Assembly: GCF_902705885.1 (NCBI RefSeq)
Contig: NZ_CACSIP010000001.1
Coordinates: 195,316 to 257,922, forward strand
Source: Mycolicibacterium austroafricanum
GTDB lineage: Bacteria > Actinomycetota > Actinomycetes > Mycobacteriales > Mycobacteriaceae
Length of the DNA: 62,607 nucleotides
Direction: 5' to 3'
In this document: piece by piece, positions 1 through 8,196 of the stretch
Position numbering within the stretch: position 1 is the stretch's first letter
How the letters are laid out: each line of letters starts with the position of its first letter
Position numbers and translations under genes: made by a program
Notes under the pieces: generated by a model
The model's input: only the letters and a program-made list of their open reading frames with translations
The model's database searches: none
What the model was told of the DNA's origin: nothing

Positions 1-153
1 CGCCGCGCCCTCGAACAACGTCAGCACACCACGCATCTCCGGCACCGCGTCCAGCGCCGCGACAAAGTGCATCTCCGAGGTGCCGGGGTTGGCGAAGCAC
101 ACCTCGACCCCGCTGTCGACGAGCGTGGAAAGCAGGGCTCGGGCTCCGTTCAC
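1..153 (-). CDS. ilvX: Acetolactate synthase-like TPP enzyme, N-terminal fragment
   Basis: The gene runs off the left edge; 51 N-terminal codons are visible, starting at a GTG at 151-153. The translation begins [20 protein letters not shown] and continues with the [15 protein letters not shown] motif, which is typical of the N-terminal domain of the IlvX-type subfamily of thiamine-diphosphate decarboxylases. In that fold the Glu downstream (in LTLFEG) activates the cofactor. In M. tuberculosis ilvX (Rv3509c) also lies just before this sterol region, which supports the call. It is divergent from the 204-1307 gene; only about 50 bp separate the two starts, so both promoters must lie there. The rest of the gene cannot be judged. 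Confidence 0.8.
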   Translation of the reverse strand, partial: MNGARALLSTLVDSGVEVCFANPGTSEMHFVAALDAVPEMRGVLTLFEGAA

Positions 154-203
154 ACCGAGTCAACCTACGCTGGTCTGTCGGACCCGGTGGCTACCATCGC
201 GAC

Positions 204-1307
204 ATGCCGCTGGCCGAAGAGCTGATCAACGAGGAAACGGCAACGGCCCTGGCCACCGCCATCGAAGGTGCCGCTCCACAGAACCCGCTGGCCGCTCTGC
301 GGGCTGCGCGCACCGCCCTGACGGGGCTTGCGCTGCGCTCGCGTGCCGACCTGTTGCGCGACGCGCTGCTCACCGACATCCCGGGTGACTACGCGACGCT
401 CGCGGCGGTGGTGCGGTCGGCCCGAGACGGCGATGCCGCGTTCGACGGGTGGATGATCTGGCCGGTGTCCACCGCTCTCGCCGAGCGGGCCGTGGCCGAC
501 GGGGGCGGTGCGGCGTTCGACGACGCGATGGGGCTTCTCGCCGATCTGACCGGACGGCTGAGTTCGGAGTTCGCGATCCGCGCACTGTTGCGTCATGACC
601 CGGACCGCGCGCTGGAACTCATCAGCGCCTGGACCACATCGCCGGACGCCGCAGTCCGCCGGTTGGCGTCCGAGGGAACCCGGCCGTACCTGCCGTGGGC
701 GACACGGGTTCCGCAGCTCGCCGCGAAACCCGATGCCACCGTGTGGATCCTGGATGCGCTCTACCGCGACACCGACCCGGCGGTGCGCCGTTCGGTGGCC
801 AACCACCTCAACGACCTCAGCCGCGACCACCCCGACCTCGTGGTCAGCGCAGCGCGGCGCTGGCTTACCGCCCCGAATGCCGACACCGCCGCCGTGGTCC
901 GCCACGGGCTACGTACCCTCGTCAAACGCGGACACCCGGATGCGTTGCAGCTGCTCGGTTTCGGCGCGGTGACGGTCGCGGTGGACGGGCCCGTGGTGGA
1001 CCGGGCGACGGTGCCCTTCGGCGGCAGCGTCAGGTTCTCGGCGACGATCAGCAATGACGGCGAGCGGCCGGCCCGGTTGGCGATCGACTACGCCGTACAT
1101 CACCGCAGGGCCAACGGCACGCAGACACCCAAGGTGTTCAAGCTGACCACCCGCACGCTAGCCCCTGGTGAGCGGGTCACCGTCACCAAGGAGCACTCAT
1201 TGCGGCCGATCACCACCCGGCGCTACTACCCGGGCCCACACGCCATCGACATCCGCGTCAACGGCATCGCTTCCACCCGAGCCCTTTTCGAGCTCCTGCC
1301 GGATTAG
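204..1307 (+). CDS. DNA alkylation repair protein, AlkC/AlkD family with Ig-like tail
   Basis: The 367-residue product reads as alpha-helical HEAT-like repeats over about residues 10-250, with repeated LAxxPDATVWILDALYRDTD and VRRSVANHLNDLSRDHPDL type units. A beta-rich segment follows at about 255-367 (FGGSVRFSATISNDGERPA, then GERVTVTKEHSLRPITTRRYY) that resembles an Ig-like domain. This architecture is known for AlkC-type glycosylases, which remove N3-alkylated bases without flipping them. The ATG at 204 gives a full-length protein. The last codons overlap the end of the convergent nitronate monooxygenase gene by 4 nt. Nothing ties it to sterol metabolism; it is probably a flanking housekeeping gene. 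Confidence 0.75.
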   Translation: MPLAEELINEETATALATAIEGAAPQNPLAALRAARTALTGLALRSRADLLRDALLTDIPGDYATLAAVVRSARDGDAAFDGWMIWPVSTALAERAVADGGGAAFDDAMGLLADLTGRLSSEFAIRALLRHDPDRALELISAWTTSPDAAVRRLASEGTRPYLPWATRVPQLAAKPDATVWILDALYRDTDPAVRRSVANHLNDLSRDHPDLVVSAARRWLTAPNADTAAVVRHGLRTLVKRGHPDALQLLGFGAVTVAVDGPVVDRATVPFGGSVRFSATISNDGERPARLAIDYAVHHRRANGTQTPKVFKLTTRTLAPGERVTVTKEHSLRPITTRRYYPGPHAIDIRVNGIASTRALFELLPD

Positions 1308-2428
1308 CCTTCGCGAATGCCGTCCAGTCGCTTCGTGGCTTCCTCGAACCCGGCGACGAGTTCGGCGATGATGTCGGCGACCGGCCGGATCTCGTTCATC
1401 CGGCCGACGATCTGACCGACAGGCATGGCCACAGCGGTCGGATCGGTGGAGTCACTCATGCGCTGATGCGCTTCGCTGACCAGGATGTTCTGCAGTGGCA
1501 TCGGCAGCGGCTCGGGTGCTCCCTCGGCGTCCCAGGCATCGGTCCACCGGCTCTTGAGCAGCCGCGCCGGCTTACCCGTGTAGATGCGTCTGCGCACCGT
1601 GTCGGCAGAGGTCGCGTTCAGCATGGCCTCCTGCACCACCGAACGCCCCGAATCCAGCCGGACACCGAGGTCGTATTCGGCCGATGTCAGGAAGGCCGAA
1701 CCCATCCAGACTCCCTGCGCGCCCAGCGCCAGCGCCGCCGCGACCTGCCGTCCGGTGCCGATGCCGCCCGCCGCGAGCACGGGCGCCTTTCCGGCCACGG
1801 AGTCGACGATCTCCGGCCACAACACCATCGATCCGATCTCGCCGGTGTGTCCGCCCGCCTCATGCCCCTGCGCGACGACGATGTCGACGCCGTTCTCGAC
1901 ATGGCGCAGCGCATGCTTGGCCGAACCGGCGAGCGCCGCCACCGGGACGCCTGCCTCGTGCGCCTGGTCGATGACATCCTTTGGCGGCGAGCCCAGTGCG
2001 TTGGCGATCAGCTTGATCGGGTGGCGCAGCGCCACCTCGACGTGGCTGCGCGCCACCGAATGCAGCCACCCCAGAACACCTTCGGACTTCTCGTCGTCCT
2101 CCGGAAGCGGCGGCACCCCCAGGTCGGCGAGTGTCTTGTCGACGAAATCGCGGTGGGTCTGCGGGATCAGCTTGTTGATGTCGACGCTGGTGCCCTCGGT
2201 CGGCACCTTGGCCGGCATCACGATGTCGACGCCGTATGGCTTGCCGTCGGTGTTGGCGTCCATCCACTGCAGGACGTTCTCGAGTTCGTCGGCGGCATTG
2301 AACCGCACGCATCCCAGAACGCCCAGCCCACCGGCCTTGCTGACGGCCGCGGCCACTTTCTCCGACGGCGTGAAGACGAAGATCGGGTAGTCGATGCCGA
2401 AGCGGTCACACAACTCGGTGCGCATCAT
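1304..2428 (-). CDS. Nitronate monooxygenase / 2-nitropropane dioxygenase family flavoprotein
   Basis: The 374-residue product has the FMN-binding TIM-barrel signature of nitronate monooxygenases: the GHEAGGHTG segment at about 188-196 with the family's conserved His, and the phosphate-binding GGIGTGRQ at 221-228. The reading frame is open far upstream, but the ATG at 2426-2428 (MMRTELCDRFGIDYP) is chosen because a GGGAG ribosome-binding sequence precedes it and the upstream part lies inside fadD19. Its start overlaps the stop of a ten-codon micro-ORF that itself overlaps the fadD19 stop, so translation is probably coupled to fadD19. It is a paralogue of IpdC at 47.2 kb. A role on sterol-derived CoA esters is possible but unproven. 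Confidence 0.8.
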   Translation of the reverse strand: MMRTELCDRFGIDYPIFVFTPSEKVAAAVSKAGGLGVLGCVRFNAADELENVLQWMDANTDGKPYGVDIVMPAKVPTEGTSVDINKLIPQTHRDFVDKTLADLGVPPLPEDDEKSEGVLGWLHSVARSHVEVALRHPIKLIANALGSPPKDVIDQAHEAGVPVAALAGSAKHALRHVENGVDIVVAQGHEAGGHTGEIGSMVLWPEIVDSVAGKAPVLAAGGIGTGRQVAAALALGAQGVWMGSAFLTSAEYDLGVRLDSGRSVVQEAMLNATSADTVRRRIYTGKPARLLKSRWTDAWDAEGAPEPLPMPLQNILVSEAHQRMSDSTDPTAVAMPVGQIVGRMNEIRPVADIIAELVAGFEEATKRLDGIREG

Positions 2429-2457
2429 TTCTCCCGTCGCTTCGCTCGCCCCAGCAT
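2425..2457 (-). CDS. Micro-ORF, GRAKRRE type, between fadD19 and the nitronate monooxygenase
   Basis: ATG at 2455-2457, ten codons (MLGRAKRREK), TGA at 2425-2427. Its ATG overlaps the fadD19 TGA (2457-2459) and its TGA overlaps the ATG of the next gene (2426-2428). A GGGAG core inside it sits a few bases before the next start. The same core peptide and DNA recur three times at 37126-37213. It may act as a re-initiation or coupling cassette rather than encode a functional peptide. Confidence 0.45.
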   Translation of the reverse strand: MLGRAKRREK

Positions 2458-4106
2458 CATTTCGCCTCTGCGTGCTTGGCGTGCACATCATCGGCCGGAC
2501 GTTCCTCGGTGGTGTCCTTGGCCCACCGGTAGTCCGGTTTGCCTGCGGGCGAGCGCTTGACCTCGTCGACGTACCACAGGCTGCGCGGCACCTTGTAGCC
2601 GGCGATCTCCTTGCGCACGAACGCATCCAGCTCGGCCAGGGTCGGTTTGGTGCCCTCCCGGGCGTGCACGACGGCGGCGACGTGCTGACCGAAACGCGGG
2701 TCGGGCACCCCGACCACCAACGCGTCGAACACGTCGGGGTGACCTTTGAGCGCGGCCTCGACCTCCTCGGGGTAGATCTTCTCGCCGCCGCTGTTGATCG
2801 ACACCGAGCCGCGGCCCAGCATCGTGACGGTGCCGTCGGCTTCGACCTCGGCGTAGTCACCCGGGATCGCGTACCGCACACCGTTGATCGTCTTGAACGT
2901 CTCCGCGGTCTTGTTCTCGTCCTTGAAGTATCCGACCGGGATGTGCCCGCGCTTGGCGATGATGCCGCGCACTCCGGAACCGGGCTTGACCTCGTTGCCG
3001 TCCTCGTCGAGGACGACGGTGTTCTTGTCGATCGTCACGCGGGGACCGCCGGTGTGCGACTGCCCCTTGGCGACGACGCTGGTGCCGCCGAAACCGGTCT
3101 CCGAGGATCCGATGGAGTCGGTGATGATCCGGTCCGGTAGCAGCTCGAGGAACTTCTCCTTGATGCTGGTGGAGAACAGCGCCGCGGTACTGGCGAGCAG
3201 GAACAGAGACGACAGGTCGTACTCGTTACCTTTTTCCTGGTGGGCCAGCAGCGCATCGAGCAGCGGCCGGGCCATCGCATCACCGGTGAAGAACAGCAGG
3301 TTCACCTTGTGCTCCGCGATGGTCCGCCACACCTCGTCGGCGTCGAACTCCGGTACCAGCACCACGGTCTGGCCGGAGAACAGCGACATCCAGGTCGCGG
3401 ACTGGGTGGCGCCGTGGATCATCGGCGGGATCGGGTACCGGACCATCGGCGCGTTCGCGGCGGCCTGCTTGGCAAGGTCGTACTCGTCGGCGATCGGCTC
3501 GCCGGTGGCGAAATCGGTGCCGCCGAACAGCACCCGGTAGATGTCCTCGTGGCGCCACATCACTCCCTTGGGGAAGCCGGTGGTGCCGCCGGTGTAGAGC
3601 AGGTAGATGTCGTCGGCGCTGCGCGGGCCGAAGTCGCGCTCGGGTGAACTCTGCTCCAGCGCCGAGTAGAACTCGACGGCGCCGTAGCGTTCGAAGTCGT
3701 CCTCACTGCCGTCCTCGACGGACAGGATCGTCTTGACCTTCGGCGTCTCCGGCAGCACGTTGGCCACGCGGTCGGCGTAGCGGCGCTCGTGCACCAGGGC
3801 GACCATGTCGGAGTTGTCGAACAGGTACTTGAGTTCGCCCTCGACGTAGCGGAAGTTGACGTTGACCAGGATGGCGCCCGCCTTGACGATGCCCAGCATC
3901 GCGATGACGATCTCGATGCGGTTACGGCAGTACAGCCCGACCTTGTCGTCCTTCTTCACCCCCTGGTCGATGAGGTAGTGGGCCAGCCGGTTGGCCTTCT
4001 CCTCCAACTGGGCGTAGGTCAGCTGACTGTCACCCCCGATCAGGGCGATGCGGTCAGGCACAGCGTCGATGGCGTGCTCGGCGAGGTCGGCGATATTCAG
4101 AGCCAC
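2457..4106 (-). CDS. fadD19: FadD19, sterol side-chain acyl-CoA ligase
   Basis: The 549-residue protein is an AMP-forming acyl-CoA synthetase. The adenylate-forming P-loop YTGGTTGFPKG lies at about 171-181, the GSSETG motif is present in the middle, and the C-terminal SPAGKPDYRW supplies the catalytic Lys at about 523. FadD19 orthologues make the CoA thioester of C26-oxidised sterol side chains such as 3-oxo-cholest-4-en-26-oate and are needed for C24-branched sterols. The gene is divergent from echA19, with a KstR operator in between, as in M. tuberculosis Rv3515c/Rv3516. Its stop overlaps a micro-ORF leading into the nitronate monooxygenase gene. The ATG at 4106 fits the family N-terminus. 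Confidence 0.92.
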   Translation of the reverse strand: MALNIADLAEHAIDAVPDRIALIGGDSQLTYAQLEEKANRLAHYLIDQGVKKDDKVGLYCRNRIEIVIAMLGIVKAGAILVNVNFRYVEGELKYLFDNSDMVALVHERRYADRVANVLPETPKVKTILSVEDGSEDDFERYGAVEFYSALEQSSPERDFGPRSADDIYLLYTGGTTGFPKGVMWRHEDIYRVLFGGTDFATGEPIADEYDLAKQAAANAPMVRYPIPPMIHGATQSATWMSLFSGQTVVLVPEFDADEVWRTIAEHKVNLLFFTGDAMARPLLDALLAHQEKGNEYDLSSLFLLASTAALFSTSIKEKFLELLPDRIITDSIGSSETGFGGTSVVAKGQSHTGGPRVTIDKNTVVLDEDGNEVKPGSGVRGIIAKRGHIPVGYFKDENKTAETFKTINGVRYAIPGDYAEVEADGTVTMLGRGSVSINSGGEKIYPEEVEAALKGHPDVFDALVVGVPDPRFGQHVAAVVHAREGTKPTLAELDAFVRKEIAGYKVPRSLWYVDEVKRSPAGKPDYRWAKDTTEERPADDVHAKHAEAK

Positions 4107-4116
4107 AGCTCTAAAC

Positions 4117-4130
4117 TAGAACGTGTTACA
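4117..4130. promoter_or_regulatory. KstR-type operator between fadD19 and echA19
   Basis: TAGAACGTGTTACA matches the KstR consensus TNNAACNNGTTNNA. It lies 11 bp upstream of the fadD19 ATG and 46 bp upstream of the echA19 GTG, so one site can repress both divergent units. Confidence 0.85.
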
Positions 4131-4176
4131 TTTCCAGACAAGTCTGTGGCATCGACGCTGGAAGGCGGACTAGTCC

Positions 4177-4986
4177 GTGAGTGACGAGAAGACATCGAAA
4201 AAAGCTCCCGACGCCCTCATTGAGCAGCGCGGACACACTTTGATCCTGACGCTGAACCGGCCCGAGGCACGCAATGCGCTGTCCACCGAGATGCTCACGA
4301 TCATGGTCGACGCCTGGAACCGGGTCGACTCCGATCCCGAGATCCGCACCTGCATCCTGACCGGGGCCGGGGGCTACTTCTGCGCCGGTATGGATCTCAA
4401 GGCGGCCACCGCGAAGCCGCCGGGTGATTCATTCAAAGACGGCAGCTACGACCCGTCGAAGATCGAGGGCCTGCTCAAGGGCCGACGGTTGACCAAGCCG
4501 CTGATCGCCGCCGTCGAGGGCCCCGCGATCGCCGGCGGGACGGAGATCCTGCAGGGCACCGACATCCGGGTCGCCGGCGAAAGCGCCAAATTCGGTATCT
4601 CCGAAGCCAAGTGGAGCCTGTACCCGATGGGCGGGTCCGCTGTCCGGCTGCCCCGTCAGATCCCGTACACCATCGCCTGCGATCTGCTGCTGACCGGCCG
4701 GCACATCACCGCCGCCGAGGCTCTGGCGTACGGGCTGATCGGTTACGTGGTGCCCGACGGCACCGCGCTCGACAAGGCACTCGAGATCGCCGAGGTGATC
4801 AACAACAACGGTCCGCTGGCGGTGCAGGCAATCCTGAAGACCATTCGCGAGAGCGAAGGGATGCACGAGGAGGAGGCGTTCAAGCCCGACACCGCCAACG
4901 GCATCCCGGTGTTCCTGTCCGAGGACGCGAAGGAAGGTCCGCGGGCGTTCAAAGAGAAGCGCGCCCCGAACTTCCAGATGCGCTGA
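4177..4986 (+). CDS. echA19: EchA19, sterol side-chain enoyl-CoA hydratase
   Basis: The 269-residue protein is a crotonase. The oxyanion-hole segments [12 protein letters not shown] and [11 protein letters not shown] are present; the Glu of GGTEI and the Glu of GISEAKW occupy the usual two acid/base positions. EchA19 in M. tuberculosis hydrates the 22,23-double bond of C24 sterol enoyl-CoA. Translation starts at GTG 4177 ([17 protein letters not shown]). It is divergent from fadD19 and convergent with cyp142; a 63-bp palindrome fills the short gap after its stop. Control by KstR is expected from the operator at 4117-4130. Confidence 0.9.
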   Translation: MSDEKTSKKAPDALIEQRGHTLILTLNRPEARNALSTEMLTIMVDAWNRVDSDPEIRTCILTGAGGYFCAGMDLKAATAKPPGDSFKDGSYDPSKIEGLLKGRRLTKPLIAAVEGPAIAGGTEILQGTDIRVAGESAKFGISEAKWSLYPMGGSAVRLPRQIPYTIACDLLLTGRHITAAEALAYGLIGYVVPDGTALDKALEIAEVINNNGPLAVQAILKTIRESEGMHEEEAFKPDTANGIPVFLSEDAKEGPRAFKEKRAPNFQMR

Positions 4987-4989
4987 GTC

Positions 4990-5052
4990 CGCCGGAACGG
5001 TATTCCAGGCGGTATCCGCGGCCGAAAATGCGCGTGGAATACAGTTCCGGCG
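4990..5052. repeat. 63-bp palindromic element, copy 1
   Basis: Inverted arms of 18 bp (4990-5007 CGCCGGAACGGTATTCCA and 5035-5052 TGGAATACAGTTCCGGCG) pair with one mismatch around a 27-nt centre. It sits between the convergent 3' ends of echA19 and cyp142, so it could work as a two-way terminator. Two more copies of identical length lie at 12363-12425 and 13597-13659. Confidence 0.85.
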
Positions 5053-5058
5053 AGGGGG

Positions 5059-6273
5059 TCAGGCCAGTACCGGGTTGGTCGGCGTGAACACCACCGGCAT
5101 GGCTTCGGGGCCGCTGACGAAGTTCGCCGGCCGCAGCGGCACCTCGGCCCCTTCGGCGAGCCGCAGATCGGGCAACCGCTCGAGCACCCGGCTGGTCATC
5201 TTCGACAGTTCGAGGCGGGCCAGCTGATTGCCCAGGCAGAAGTGGGTACCGAAGCCGAAAGCCAGGTGATTGTTCGGGTTTCGGTCGATCCGGAAGTTCT
5301 CGGGATCGCCGAACACGCTCTCGTCGAAGTTGGCGGATTCGAACATCAGCATGATCTTCTCGTCCTTGCGCAGCTCGGTCCCGTGGAACTCGGTGTCCGC
5401 GGTGAGCACCCGGCACATGTTCTTCACCGGCGACGTCCAGCGAAGCATCTCCTCGATCGCGGCAGGAAGCTTCTCCGGATCCGCCACCAGCGACTCCCAC
5501 TGGTCCCGGTGCCGCAGCAACTGCTCGGTGCCGCCCGAGAGCGTGTGGCGGGTGGTCTCGTCGCCGCCGATCAGGATCAACAGGGTCTCGAAGACGATCT
5601 CGTCGTCGGACATCCGCTGCCCCTCGACCTCGGAGTTCACCAGCACGGAGAACAGGTCGTCGGTGGGCTCGGCGCGGCGCTTGGCGATGACGTCCATGGT
5701 GAACGCGGTGTACGCCGCGAAGGTGTCCATCAACTTCTGCACCGTCAGCTCGTCGACGTGTGAGCTCAGGCCACCGACCAGGTCGTCAGACCATTTCAAC
5801 AGCATGTCGCGCTCTTCGGGCAGCGCCCCGAGCATGTCCCCGATGACCGCCATCGGCAACGGCGCGGCGATGTCGCGCACGAAGTCGCACTCGCCGCGCT
5901 CACACACCGCGTCGATGAGCGTGTCACACAGCGCCTCGATCGACGGGAGCCTGTCCATCACCCGCTTTCGGGTGAAGCCGGCGTTGACGAGCTTGCGCCG
6001 CAGCAGATGAGCCGGATCGTCCATGTCGATCATGTACGGCATTCCCGGCTGATCCGGCCGGATGCCACCGGCGCTGGAGAACAACTCGGGGTTGCGTTCG
6101 GCGTCGAGCACCGCCTGATGACTGGTGGCTGCGGCCAGACCGTTGCGGTCCCGGAACACGGGCTGGTTGGCCCGCATCCACTTGTACGCCTCGCGCGCCG
6201 CCGGGCCGTCGGCATAAAACCGGCCGTCGGCGAGGTCGACGTCGAGACCGGCGACGGGGGCTGTGGACGTCAT
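5059..6273 (-). CDS. cyp142: CYP142, sterol C26/C27 hydroxylase cytochrome P450
   Basis: The 404-residue P450 has the I-helix GGDETT at about 236-241, the ExxR pair at about 275-278 and the haem loop FGFGTHFCLGNQLA with the ligand Cys at about 346. Closest family by motif and context is CYP142 (Rv3518c), which oxidises the terminal methyl of the cholesterol side chain and is partly redundant with CYP125, also present here at 38.3-39.5 kb. It follows the acetoacetate-decarboxylase-like gene by 31 bp on the same strand, probably as one transcript controlled by the KstR site at 7056-7069. ATG at 6273. Confidence 0.9.
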   Translation of the reverse strand: MTSTAPVAGLDVDLADGRFYADGPAAREAYKWMRANQPVFRDRNGLAAATSHQAVLDAERNPELFSSAGGIRPDQPGMPYMIDMDDPAHLLRRKLVNAGFTRKRVMDRLPSIEALCDTLIDAVCERGECDFVRDIAAPLPMAVIGDMLGALPEERDMLLKWSDDLVGGLSSHVDELTVQKLMDTFAAYTAFTMDVIAKRRAEPTDDLFSVLVNSEVEGQRMSDDEIVFETLLILIGGDETTRHTLSGGTEQLLRHRDQWESLVADPEKLPAAIEEMLRWTSPVKNMCRVLTADTEFHGTELRKDEKIMLMFESANFDESVFGDPENFRIDRNPNNHLAFGFGTHFCLGNQLARLELSKMTSRVLERLPDLRLAEGAEVPLRPANFVSGPEAMPVVFTPTNPVLA

Positions 6274-6304
6274 GGTGCTCCTGCTGGTCGTGGGTGCTCG
6301 GTGG

Positions 6305-7045
6305 TCATTGCGAGATCAGGCGGGCGTTGCCGAAGGTCATGTCGACATTGGCAGCCGAACTGGACATCAGCGCCCGTTTCGGCAAACCCAGTGCGGCGAG
6401 TTCGGCCGCGTAGGGGTGGTCACCCAGCCGTACCTCGACACCGCCGGGCCGGTACCGCACCCCGCTCAGCAGCATCTCCCCGGCGGTCTCCCGGATCACG
6501 CCGTCCATGTACGAGTAGGTGTTGTGGACCTGCCGTCCCGAGGTGAACGCCGACGGCACGGGGAGGCCGGGGCTGAACTCCATGCTGACCGCCCGCTGCC
6601 CGTCGATGGTCACGTCGAACCCGAACCGGCGCCCCTTGCGGACGGTGAAATCGGCCATCACCTTCGGATAGCCCCAGATCGTGCGGCCCGCCTCCAGCGT
6701 GAACGACTGGTCGACGGGAAGGTGGTGGACAAACGCGCCCGCGGACTGCAGGGCCCGCAACCCGCTGGCTTGCGGGGTTTCGGGCGGGTTCACCATCACG
6801 TTGGTGCCGTACTCGTAGTACTGACCGAGGTCGGTGTCCTCGTAGCGCATCAGCATCAGCACCACCAGCGCCCGGCCTTTGCCGAACCGGCACACCCGCA
6901 GCCCGCTGTAGTCGATCATCCGCTGCGCGGCGTCGGCGTCCACGACGAACATCGCCGTGTGCTGATAGGCGGTGCGGACCCGCACCGGCATCGTCAGAAC
7001 GGTGTCGGCGATGGTGTGCTGCGAGGACAGGGTGTGGTCGGTCAC
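6305..7045 (-). CDS. Acetoacetate decarboxylase-like protein (Rv3519-type)
   Basis: The 246-residue product resembles the acetoacetate decarboxylase beta-barrel family. The TIWGYPKVMADF segment carries a Lys at about 128 in the place where that family has its Schiff-base Lys, and NVMVNPPETP and VHNTYSYMDG are also family-like. The substrate is unknown; the position in the KstR regulon before cyp142 implies a sterol intermediate. The start is given as GTG 7043-7045, only 10 bp from the KstR operator, so the transcript would be nearly leaderless. An ATG 18 codons downstream (MPVRVRTAY) is an alternative start. Confidence 0.8.
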   Translation of the reverse strand: MTDHTLSSQHTIADTVLTMPVRVRTAYQHTAMFVVDADAAQRMIDYSGLRVCRFGKGRALVVLMLMRYEDTDLGQYYEYGTNVMVNPPETPQASGLRALQSAGAFVHHLPVDQSFTLEAGRTIWGYPKVMADFTVRKGRRFGFDVTIDGQRAVSMEFSPGLPVPSAFTSGRQVHNTYSYMDGVIRETAGEMLLSGVRYRPGGVEVRLGDHPYAAELAALGLPKRALMSSSAANVDMTFGNARLISQ

Positions 7046-7055
7046 ACCCTCAATC

Positions 7056-7069
7056 TAGAACGTGTTCTA
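7056..7069. promoter_or_regulatory. KstR-type operator upstream of the Rv3519-like gene and cyp142
   Basis: TAGAACGTGTTCTA, an almost perfect palindrome matching TNNAACNNGTTNNA, lies in the 43-bp gap upstream of the minus-strand gene starting at 7045. Confidence 0.88.
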
Positions 7070-7088
7070 GACAAGCTGCAAGAAGTGT

Positions 7089-8129
7089 CTACGCTTTGTG
7101 GACCAGGCCCGCCAGATCGCGGATCTGCTCGGGGGAGCGTGCGCCCACCACCATCATGGTGACCCCGGCGGCCTCCCACGCCTTGATCTGTTCCTGCACG
7201 TAGCCGAGGTCGCCGACGATCGCCGAGTCGTCGACGAGTTCGTCGGGGATCACGTTGGCCGCTTCATCTTTGCGGTCGCTGCGGAACAGCTTCGTCACGT
7301 CGTCGACGACCTCGGCGTAGCCCATCCGGCGGTAGACGTCGGCGTGGAAGTTGGTGTCCTCGGCGCCCATGCCGCCCATGTAGAGCGCCAGGTGGGGCTT
7401 CATCAGCTCCATGATCTCGGCGCGGTCGTCGGTGACGACGACCTGGGCTGTTGCGCAGATCTCGAACGTCTCCCGCGTCCGCCGGGCACCGGGACGGGCG
7501 AACCCCTCGTCGAGCCACTCGTTGTACATCCCCGCAATCCGCGGGGAGTAGAAGATGGGCAACCAGCCGTCGCAGATCTCGGCGGCGAGCGCGACGTTCT
7601 TGGGCCCCTCGGCGCCCAGCATCACCGGGATGTCGGCGCGCAACGGATGGGTGATCGGCTTGAGGTTCTTGCCCAGCCCGGTGGTGCCTTCGCCGCTCAG
7701 CGGTAGCGGGTAGTGCGGGCCGTCGCTGTGCACCGGGGCCTCGCGGGCCCACACCTGGCGCAGGATGTCGACGTACTCACGGGTGCGGGCCAGCGGCTTG
7801 GGGAACTTCTGCCCGTACCAGCCCTCCACCACCTGCGGCCCGGACACCCCCAGACCCAGGATGTGTCTGCCGCCGGAGAGATGGTCCAGTGTCAGCGCCG
7901 CCATCGCGCACGCGGTAGGGGTGCGCGCCGACAGCTGGATGACCGAGGTGCCCAGCCGCATTCGCGTGGTCTCGCGCCCCCACCACGCCAGCGGCGTGTA
8001 GGCGTCCGACCCCCACGCCTCGGCGGTGAAGACGGTGTCGAAACCGGCCTCCTCGGCCGTCGCCACCAACTCGGCGTGGTTGGTCGGCGGCTGCGCACCC
8101 CAATATCCCAGCTGAAGTCCCAGTTTCAT
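7089..8129 (-). CDS. LLM-class F420/flavin-dependent oxidoreductase (Rv3520c-type)
   Basis: The 346-residue protein is a luciferase-like monooxygenase family TIM barrel: MKLGLQLGYWG start, the EEAGFDTVFTAEAWGSDAYTP segment, and the C-terminal VGDLGYVQEQIKAWEAAGVTMMVV typical of F420-dependent members. In M. tuberculosis Rv3520c occupies the same position. The reaction is unknown, but a redox step on a sterol intermediate using F420 or FMN is likely. It is divergent from the DUF35 gene at 8197, and the KstR operator at 8174-8187 serves that intergenic region. Confidence 0.85.
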   Translation of the reverse strand: MKLGLQLGYWGAQPPTNHAELVATAEEAGFDTVFTAEAWGSDAYTPLAWWGRETTRMRLGTSVIQLSARTPTACAMAALTLDHLSGGRHILGLGVSGPQVVEGWYGQKFPKPLARTREYVDILRQVWAREAPVHSDGPHYPLPLSGEGTTGLGKNLKPITHPLRADIPVMLGAEGPKNVALAAEICDGWLPIFYSPRIAGMYNEWLDEGFARPGARRTRETFEICATAQVVVTDDRAEIMELMKPHLALYMGGMGAEDTNFHADVYRRMGYAEVVDDVTKLFRSDRKDEAANVIPDELVDDSAIVGDLGYVQEQIKAWEAAGVTMMVVGARSPEQIRDLAGLVHKA

Positions 8130-8173
8130 CGCTTCGCCACCCGACCCTTCAGACCTGTCCTTGAATCCATTCT

Positions 8174-8187
8174 TAGAACCTGTTCTA
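8174..8187. promoter_or_regulatory. KstR-type operator between the LLM oxidoreductase and the DUF35-ltp4-ltp3 unit
   Basis: TAGAACCTGTTCTA matches the KstR consensus. Because it lies inside a longer possible reading frame starting at a TTG at 8161, it supports the downstream GTG at 8197 as the true start of the plus-strand gene. Confidence 0.85.
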
Positions 8188-8196
8188 CTCGATGCC

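Noticed and set aside
1466..2560. Plus-strand frame of 364 codons opposite the nitronate monooxygenase
   Set aside because: Antisense shadow; the minus-strand frame carries the conserved FMN motifs.
4990..5052. Phage attachment site at the palindrome
   Set aside because: No integrase, tRNA gene or phage genes nearby; two more copies of the same element exist in the window.
8161..8196. Twelve-codon upstream extension of the DUF35 gene
   Set aside because: The KstR operator lies inside it, so GTG 8197 is the more likely start.
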